Part shown: one piece after another, positions 6,294-10,491 of the stretch
How the letters are laid out: every line of letters starts with the position of its first letter
How positions within the stretch are numbered: position 1 is the first letter of the stretch
Assembly: GCA_003354055.1 (NCBI GenBank)
Contig: PIVQ01000196.1
Location: forward strand, 1 to 10,491
Reading direction: 5' to 3'
Length of the DNA stretch: 10,491 bases
DNA from: Desulfobacteraceae bacterium
Lineage (GTDB): Bacteria; Desulfobacterota; Desulfobacteria; Desulfobacterales; Desulfobacteraceae
The notes under the pieces: model-generated
What the model was told of the DNA's origin: nothing
The model's database searches: none
Seen by the model: the letters and a program-made list of their open reading frames with translations, nothing else
Program-made: the position numbers and the translations under genes

Positions 6294-7043
6294 ATGATAC
6301 GGGTCGGTATAATCGGCGGATCCGGTTTGGATGATCCTGATATCCTTAAGGATGTCAGGGTAATTGAAGCAGATACACCATATGGCAAGCCCTCGTCCAG
6401 GATTAAATCGGGAAAAATAGGTGATACAGACGTCTTGATTATGGCCAGGCACGGCCGGAAGCATCAATTCAGTCCCACTCAGGTAAACAACAGGGCCAAT
6501 ATCTATGCCCTTAAAATTGCCGGAGCTACTCATATCCTGGCAACAACCGCCTGCGGCAGTCTCAGGCATGATATCGACCGGGGTCATTTTGTGATACTGG
6601 ACCAGTTTATTGATTTTACAAGGTTCCGTAAAACCACCTTTGCCGATTCCTTTGAGAGCGGTGCCGTACACACGGCCATGGCACATCCCTTTGACCAAAA
6701 TCTGCGGAGTAATCTTTATGAGTCGGCAAAGGGACTGGATTTGAACGTTCATAAGTCCGGTTGCGTGGTGACCATTGAAGGTCCCAGGTTTTCAACCGTG
6801 GCGGAATCGAAAATGTTTCGTCTCTGGGGTGCGGATGTGATCAATATGTCCATAGCACCAGAGGCAATGCTGGCCAATGAGGCCGGTATCCCATATGCTG
6901 CCGTGGCCATGTCCACGGATTATGACTGCTGGAAAGAGGATGAAGCCCCGGTGACCTGGGATGAAATCCTGGCTGTATTTAATAAAAACGCAGACAATGT
7001 CAAGAATCTGCTTGTCAGAACCATTGAGCATTTAGCTCTTTAG
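6294..7043 (+). CDS. mtnP: S-methyl-5'-thioadenosine / adenosine phosphorylase (PNP family)
   Basis: This 249-residue enzyme starts at an ATG behind AAAGGAG. It follows the MTAP fold closely: GGSGLD (8-13), phosphate-site RHGRKH (52-57) and VNNRANI, TTACGSL (84-90), VTIEGPRFST (159-168) and NMS (184-186). TDYDCWK (208-214), with its two aspartates, favours 6-aminopurines (MTA, adenosine, 5'-deoxyadenosine) over inosine or guanosine. The reaction is nucleoside plus phosphate to adenine plus a (methylthio)ribose 1-phosphate. It sits between SAM hydrolase and adenine phosphoribosyltransferase genes, so adenosine made by the hydrolase is a likely substrate. True specificity within the MTAP/MTIP/PNP group cannot be fixed from sequence alone. 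Confidence 0.92.
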   Translation: MIRVGIIGGSGLDDPDILKDVRVIEADTPYGKPSSRIKSGKIGDTDVLIMARHGRKHQFSPTQVNNRANIYALKIAGATHILATTACGSLRHDIDRGHFVILDQFIDFTRFRKTTFADSFESGAVHTAMAHPFDQNLRSNLYESAKGLDLNVHKSGCVVTIEGPRFSTVAESKMFRLWGADVINMSIAPEAMLANEAGIPYAAVAMSTDYDCWKEDEAPVTWDEILAVFNKNADNVKNLLVRTIEHLAL

Positions 7044-7089
7044 GTACCTTTAATTTTTTTTTATATAAACAGGAGTGCAACAACAATTT

Positions 7090-7611
7090 ATGGAGTTAAA
7101 AGAAACCATCAGAAGCATCCCCGGCTGGCCTATTGAAGGCGTTATTTTTAGAGATTTGACCACCTTGATGCAGGATCCCGATGCATTCAGGGAATCCTGT
7201 GACATCCTCATTGACAGATATAAGGACAAGGAGCTGGATAAGATTGTTGGTATTGATGCCAGGGGATTCGTTTTTGGTGCGGTTCTGGCCTATCAACTGG
7301 GGATCGGATTTGTTCCGGTACGGAAAAAAGGAAAGTTGCCCCATACCACCATCCAGGAAAGCTACAGCCTGGAATATGGTGAGGATACCCTTGAAATTCA
7401 TGAAGATGCCATAGAAAAGGGTGAAAAAGTGGTGATTGTGGATGATTTAATTGCTACAGGCGGCACTGTCGGTGCCACTGTCAAACTGGTGAACAAGCTT
7501 GGGGTTGACCTGATTGAATGTGCCTTTATTGTGGAGTTGCCTGACCTAAACGGCCGGGCGCAAATTCCGGGATGTAATGTTTTTTCCATTACGGAGTTTG
7601 ACGGCGACTAA
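7090..7611 (+). CDS. apt: Adenine phosphoribosyltransferase
   Basis: This 173-residue cytoplasmic enzyme converts adenine and PRPP to AMP and pyrophosphate. The sequence follows bacterial APRT along its whole length: GVIFRDLTTL near the start, GIDARGFVFG (54-63), FVPVRKKGKLP (74-84), SLEYGEDTLEIHEDAI and the PRPP loop VVIVDDLIATGGT (114-126). The start is uncertain. A GTG at 7075 in the same frame overlaps the AGGAG motif and so cannot use it. The ATG at 7090 lies 14 bases after AGGAG, a long spacing, but gives the usual family N-terminus. It is 46 nt downstream of the phosphorylase gene and consumes that enzyme's product. Confidence 0.94.
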   Translation: MELKETIRSIPGWPIEGVIFRDLTTLMQDPDAFRESCDILIDRYKDKELDKIVGIDARGFVFGAVLAYQLGIGFVPVRKKGKLPHTTIQESYSLEYGEDTLEIHEDAIEKGEKVVIVDDLIATGGTVGATVKLVNKLGVDLIECAFIVELPDLNGRAQIPGCNVFSITEFDGD

Positions 7612-7627
7612 GGAGAATTTACGCTGC

Positions 7628-7670
7628 GCCGGGTAGCCAGCTCTACAAATGACACCCGCTGGCCCCCGGC
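7628..7670 (+). other. GC-rich hairpin between the apt and lipoprotein genes
   Basis: GCCGGGTAGCCAGC (7628-7641) can pair with GCTGGCCCCCGGC (7658-7670) as two 6-bp blocks (GCCGGG and GCCAGC) around a small TA/G internal mismatch. No T-run follows, so it is not a standard intrinsic terminator. It may stabilise the upstream mRNA or be a dispersed palindromic repeat. Confidence 0.45.
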
Positions 7671-7694
7671 TTGCCTCATCTCATCGGAGAAATT

Positions 7695-8165
7695 ATGAAA
7701 TCAAATATCTGTAAAAACGGCCGGAAAACGGCTGTTTCAATTATAATTATTTGCCTGCTGATAATAACCGGATGTATTGGGGGGGGCTGGGGCCGTCTTA
7801 AACACAATCAGGACCTGATGGTTAATTATAAGGACAAAAAACTTTCTGAAACCCTGAACTATTATTATTGCGGCAGGTCCTCAATCCCCTATGCCGTCAT
7901 CGGCATTGACAAGGCTTATACCTTTGAGGGCGGGACCTGGTTCAAAATCGAATCCCCAGAAGACCTTTACTATAAAATCGGAAATCTCAGTGATCTTGAA
8001 CCCAACCTTACCATAATGTCCGGTAAAGATATTTTAGGGCCCGACGGCCGGGTGATAGGTCTTTGGTTTTCTTGCTACAACAGCACAGGGGTTAGGGTGG
8101 ATGAGGAAAATGGTATTGTAGAGGTGTTCAATCCCTACAAACCTAGTTCCAAATTTTATTATTAG
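7695..8165 (+). CDS. Predicted small lipoprotein, family not recognised
   Basis: The start is the ATG at 7695, with GGAG five bases before it. An earlier in-frame ATG at 7671 would spoil the signal peptide. The 156-residue product has a basic N-terminus, a hydrophobic core (13-24) and a lipobox IITGC with Cys27, so it should be lipidated and lie in the periplasm or at the outer membrane. Glycines follow the Cys, then a compact soluble domain with YYYCGRSSIPYAVIGID (57-72) and FKIESPEDLYYKIG (83-96). I do not know the family. It may belong to the purine operon by position, but the hairpin between them argues for separate control. It converges on the cyclic-nucleotide regulator gene with a single base between the stop codons. 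Confidence 0.75.
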   Translation: MKSNICKNGRKTAVSIIIICLLIITGCIGGGWGRLKHNQDLMVNYKDKKLSETLNYYYCGRSSIPYAVIGIDKAYTFEGGTWFKIESPEDLYYKIGNLSDLEPNLTIMSGKDILGPDGRVIGLWFSCYNSTGVRVDEENGIVEVFNPYKPSSKFYY

Positions 8166-8166
8166 C

Positions 8167-8883
8167 CTATACCGGTTTAACCCCTTCGATCATTGCAAAG
8201 ATTTTCAGGGCTTTTTCAAGAAATCTGGTGCCGCCCAGAAGCGTGATGGTCCGCTGGCCGTTTCGGTCTTTGTTCCGGTCCTGTGCAAGTTCTATCAGGT
8301 TTAAGTCTTCCATGGTTGTAAGGTCCTTGACGATCTCTTCTTCAGATTTTGCCAGGGCCTTGGCCAGGGCGGCAAGGGTGTCGTCATAGTACAGATCTGT
8401 TTTTCCGTGGCATCTGAGAAGATCAAGGATCCAGGCGATCCGTTCAAGGGTGGCAGGTCTTCCGCATTCCTGGGTGGAAAATTCATTAAGGCGGTGGGCA
8501 ATGGCCACCAGGCAGGCGGATATCACCTTAGGGCTTTTGTTCAGGTATTGCTCAAACACCTCTTTGGGTATACGGATGATCTGTGAATCCTCCAGAGCGG
8601 TGGCTGTAGCTGAGCGGGTATGGTTGCCCGTAAGCAGAGCAACTTCGCCAAATACCGCCTGTTCTCCCAGTACGGTCAATACGGATTTCTTACCGTCTTT
8701 GCGAATGGAAATTTCTACCTGCCCGGATTTGACCACATAGGCGGCATACCCCTTGGCACCTGTGGAAAAAATAGTTTCGTCCTTTTTGTACTGCTGGATC
8801 TGAAATCCGTCCGGTTTGGATGCGGGTTTGGGGTCGGGTTTATTTTTAATATATTCGGCAAAGGGTGTGAATTGGGTGTTCAT
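8167..8883 (-). CDS. CRP/FNR-type regulator with cyclic-nucleotide-binding domain
   Basis: This 238-residue protein starts at the ATG at 8883, with GAGG six bases upstream. After a Pro/Lys-rich N-terminal tail it has a cyclic-nucleotide-binding beta-barrel (about 27-115). The phosphate-binding cassette FGEVALL (78-84) is followed by R90-S91-A92, the pattern of true cAMP/cGMP binders. A long helix (about 117-137) links to a C-terminal winged helix-like region (about 145-217) with LAKALAKSEEEIVKDLTTM as the likely helix-turn-helix. This part is less typical of CRP, so DNA binding is likely rather than certain. No FNR-like N-terminal Cys cluster is present, so it is not an Fe-S oxygen sensor. 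It diverges from the small unknown gene at 9235. Confidence 0.85.
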   Translation of the reverse strand: MNTQFTPFAEYIKNKPDPKPASKPDGFQIQQYKKDETIFSTGAKGYAAYVVKSGQVEISIRKDGKKSVLTVLGEQAVFGEVALLTGNHTRSATATALEDSQIIRIPKEVFEQYLNKSPKVISACLVAIAHRLNEFSTQECGRPATLERIAWILDLLRCHGKTDLYYDDTLAALAKALAKSEEEIVKDLTTMEDLNLIELAQDRNKDRNGQRTITLLGGTRFLEKALKIFAMIEGVKPV

Positions 8884-9234
8884 GTTCTGCCTCGCTTAGG
8901 TTTTATCTCATCAGGATGAATCGCAAGATTTTATTAACTCACTTGATTCTTATATTCAGGAAAAAAAGAGAATTGCAAGGAAAAAAAGTATGGGTAAGGC
9001 GTGGTGTCAAAATTAAATCTTCCGGTACAAAAAATAACCATCCCAAGTGAATGGCCGTGAATGGGAATGCCACGCCAACTATCTGGGTGATTTTAATTTG
9101 AGACCGGGCCTAACAGGACAAGGCGTTTGAACAAATCTTTTCTTTTATTTTACTTGCCGTCTAAAAAAGGATAAAAGTATGGGTATTTTCTGTGAATTAC
9201 ACAGATTTTTTTAACCCCCCAAAGGGAGACACAT
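8884..9234. other. 351-bp divergent intergenic region with repeat and palindromes
   Basis: AAAAGTATGGGTA occurs at 8984-8996 and 9173-9185, each preceded by AAGGA, bounding about 200 bp. Between them, GGCGTGG (8998-9004) pairs with CCACGCC (9070-9076), an inner CATCCCA (9039-9045) pairs with TGGGAATG (9062-9069), and GTGAATGG is repeated at 9047-9054 and 9057-9064. A minus-strand frame is open across 8937-9092 but has no clear Shine-Dalgarno sequence. No sigma-54 promoter or known riboswitch was recognised. Confidence 0.55.
9189..9205. promoter_or_regulatory. 17-bp palindrome, possible CRP/FNR-type operator
   Basis: TCTGTG-AATTA-CACAGA has 6-bp perfect arms and lies 30 bp before the start codon at 9235. 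The TGTG/CACA arms resemble CRP-family sites, but the 5-bp centre is shorter than in the E. coli CRP consensus. The neighbouring CRP-like gene makes autoregulation or control of the 9235 gene plausible but unproven. Confidence 0.35.
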
Positions 9235-9600
9235 ATGAACGACAACGGCGGTTCGCCCAGCAGTATTGATTTTATGGTTGATAAAGAGAAACTTTATCGT
9301 GAAGAAACCATCACGGATCTGAAAATTGCCACAATCCGGCAGCTTATTCCCATCAAACCCGATGGGTCCGATGATACTGGCAGAGAATCTATTTTTATCG
9401 GAAGCACACAGTTGGGCACCCCCCAGGGACCTATCCCCATGCAGGCCAAATTAGAGGCAACCACATTTGAACAGGCCATGGAGGCCTTTCCCAAAGCCAT
9501 GGAAGAAGAAACGAAAAAGGTAATTGAAAACCTGAAACGGATGCATGAACAGCAGAAACAAACTGAGGATTCCAGAATCATCATGCCGGGCATGCAATAA
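9235..9600 (+). CDS. Small cytoplasmic protein of unknown function
   Basis: This 121-residue protein starts at an ATG preceded by AAAGGGAGA. It has no signal peptide, membrane segment or cysteine. The middle part contains SIFIGSTQLGTPQGPIPM (54-71), which looks conserved and compact. The C-terminal part (about 76-112) is rich in Glu, Lys and Gln and is likely a long helix or coiled coil. I recognise no domain with a known activity. It is a single-gene unit, bounded upstream by a palindromic site and downstream by a strong terminator, and is oriented away from the CRP-like gene. Confidence 0.75.
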   Translation: MNDNGGSPSSIDFMVDKEKLYREETITDLKIATIRQLIPIKPDGSDDTGRESIFIGSTQLGTPQGPIPMQAKLEATTFEQAMEAFPKAMEEETKKVIENLKRMHEQQKQTEDSRIIMPGMQ

Positions 9601-9626
9601 ACCGTGTCAGTATAGGACGTATTCAT

Positions 9627-9678
9627 AAAAAAAAACATGGCATCCGCCTGGACGAGGGCGGGATGCCATGTTTTTTTT
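9627..9678. terminator. Bidirectional Rho-independent terminator
   Basis: ACATGGCATCCGCC (9635-9648) and GGCGGGATGCCATGT (9657-9671) form a long stem with one bulged base and an 8-nt loop. Eight A's (9627-9634) lie on the left and eight T's (9671-9678) on the right, so it works in both directions. It separates the gene ending at 9600 from the converging PilZ gene. Confidence 0.93.
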
Positions 9679-9697
9679 CGTATACAGAAAATATAAT

Positions 9698-9743
9698 TTA
9701 GTGGTACTACCTGAACCGGCCGGAAAACAGGTTCAGCCACTAA
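9698..9743 (-). other. Bulged hairpin downstream of the PilZ gene
   Basis: TTAGTGG (9698-9704) pairs with CCACTAA (9737-9743), and CTGAACC (9711-9717) pairs with GGTTCAG (9730-9736), separated on one side only by a 6-nt bulge. The loop contains the palindrome CCGGCCGG. It lies in the 3' untranslated region of the PilZ gene and may help terminate or stabilise that transcript, although only a weak T-rich stretch follows on the minus strand. Confidence 0.45.
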
Positions 9744-9757
9744 TTCGATTAATAGAC

Positions 9758-10045
9758 TTAAAATGTATCACCAGCGGATTCGGATGAGAATTCAAGTCCG
9801 TACGAGATTGAACCATCAGGTTGCTTTTCTGCCCATACAAGTTTTGCGACACGAATTTCGGCATCATCATTTTTACCTATTTTCATATGAATTGTAATTG
9901 GATCTTTTGTTTCAATACGAATACCTGTACGTGACTGATCCAATGCTTGGGCATTTATAATATCTGCATTTACATAAAATTGCGTTTCCTCTTTACAGAT
10001 CTCTCGATAACTCTTACGACAGTTTTTATTTGAATCCGAATTCAT
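9758..10045 (-). CDS. PilZ-domain protein, predicted c-di-GMP binder
   Basis: This 95-residue protein starts at an ATG with AGGAGA eight bases upstream. It is little more than one PilZ domain. The RxxxR motif is R10-K-S-Y-R14 and the D/NxSxxG motif is D36-Q-S-R-T-G41. W71 in KLVWAEK and YGLEF (82-86) match the later barrel strands. Both c-di-GMP-contacting motifs are intact, so binding is expected. Stand-alone PilZ proteins usually control motility, adhesion or polysaccharide export by contacting a partner. The coding DNA is visibly AT-richer than the genes to its left. It diverges from a receiver-domain gene at 10419. Confidence 0.88.
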   Translation of the reverse strand: MNSDSNKNCRKSYREICKEETQFYVNADIINAQALDQSRTGIRIETKDPITIHMKIGKNDDAEIRVAKLVWAEKQPDGSISYGLEFSSESAGDTF

Positions 10046-10418
10046 AATATGACTCTCCTATGAATCTTAAATTATATGGAAAACAGAGATCAAAAGGATA
10101 AAAATTTCAGTGAGTTATTTGCAGACTCCATAAAAATAAGTGTACAGAATATAGTGGCGCAAGACAAATAAATTATTTTAAAATCTACCCAACCTCAGGA
10201 ATTATGCTATTCTCTACGCATATGCTATATTAATTCTTTACAGCCTCAATTCCCCTTGATACAGGTTTATTCATCGGTTGTTTACGAAAATTGGCGTTAA
10301 CGTTCATCAGCAAATATTCATAAATTAGTCATTGAAGGCTATTATAACCTTTCAGATGCGTAATAAGATTGTATAGTCCAGAATTATCATTTGAGTTTTT
10401 ATCAAATTGGGAGTTGAT
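10046..10418. other. 373-bp AT-rich divergent intergenic region
   Basis: This stretch lies between the PilZ gene and the receiver-domain gene. Apart from the candidate -10 box at 10071-10076 and a GCATATGC palindrome (10218-10225) overlapping an extended -10-like TGCTATATT on the plus strand, I see no gene, terminator or sigma-54 promoter. The DNA is clearly AT-richer than the rest of the window. Confidence 0.5.
10071..10076 (-). promoter_or_regulatory. Candidate -10 box of the PilZ gene
   Basis: TATAAT reads perfectly on the minus strand here, 26-31 bp upstream of the PilZ start codon. No good -35 box was found at 16-18 bp, so this is only a candidate. Confidence 0.3.
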
Positions 10419-10491
10419 ATGAATAAAGTCGATAATATTACAGCTGGGAGCAATATCTTTATTGTAGATGATGATGCTACGAATTTAAACT
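10419..10491 (+). CDS. Receiver-domain signalling protein, N-terminal fragment
   Basis: The frame starts at an ATG with GGGAG five bases before it and runs off the right edge after 24 codons. Residues 13-24 read IFIVDDDATNLN, the first strand and acidic pocket of a response-regulator receiver domain. The output domain lies outside the window: it could be a response regulator, a GGDEF or HD-GYP protein, or a hybrid kinase. Its position next to a PilZ gene makes a c-di-GMP enzyme an attractive but unproven guess. Confidence 0.75.
   Translation, partial: MNKVDNITAGSNIFIVDDDATNLN

Noticed and set aside
8998..9076. c-di-GMP riboswitch (GEMM) in the intergenic pairing region
   Set aside because: There are nested inverted repeats, but the conserved GEMM sequence blocks are not present.
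8937..9092. Minus-strand open frame in the intergenic region, about 52 codons
   Set aside because: It has no convincing Shine-Dalgarno sequence; the only internal ATG (9041) leaves about 35 codons, and no domain is recognisable. It is kept only as a hint of a possible remnant.
9127..9155. Sigma-70 promoter TTGAAC-17-TTACTT before the 9235 gene
   Set aside because: The -10 hexamer matches only about half of the consensus. This is too weak to call in AT-rich DNA.

Overview
The window looks like chromosomal DNA from a sulfate-reducing Desulfobacterota, most likely a Desulfobacteraceae relative of Desulfobacter or Desulfobacula. This is an inference from moderate GC content, a sigma-54 activator with a Cys-rich PAS domain, DsrE, rhodanese and Tat-exported Fe-S proteins, and PilZ and receiver modules. 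No rRNA, tRNA, CRISPR array or recognisable transposase was seen.

Region 1 (1-4752) is the most distinctive part. A sigma-54 enhancer-binding protein (474-1883) sits between two transcription units. To the left, on the minus strand, is an exported rhodanese-like protein cut by the window edge. To the right, on the plus strand, an operon encodes a membrane-anchored thioredoxin-like protein, a Tat-exported polyferredoxin with four Cys groups, and a four-helix putative cytochrome b. Both units have a -24/-12 promoter of the form TGGCA(C/T)-N5-TTGCT. Each promoter has tandem TTAACA boxes about 120 bp upstream, in the same orientation, and an ATG 102-105 nt downstream of the -24 T. The same boxes lie directly in front of the activator gene. 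I read this as one small regulon: a cysteine-based sensor controlling a periplasmic thiol/sulfane and electron-transfer module with no catalytic subunit in view. A DsrE-like gene converges on the activator gene, with overlapping stop codons.

Region 2 (4729-8165) has a single-domain response regulator on the minus strand. Divergent from it is a plus-strand purine cluster: SAM hydrolase (DUF62), methylthioadenosine/adenosine phosphorylase and adenine phosphoribosyltransferase. Together they could turn SAM into methionine plus adenosine, then adenine, then AMP. A small unrecognised lipoprotein gene follows, after a GC-rich hairpin.

Region 3 (8167-10491) contains a CRP/FNR-type regulator with an intact cyclic-nucleotide pocket motif (minus), a 351-bp intergenic region with a direct repeat and palindromes, and a small unknown cytoplasmic protein (plus). 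A strong bidirectional terminator comes next, then a PilZ-domain protein (minus) in AT-richer DNA. At the edge is the start of a receiver-domain protein (plus). The last two suggest a c-di-GMP/phosphorelay locus continuing beyond the window.
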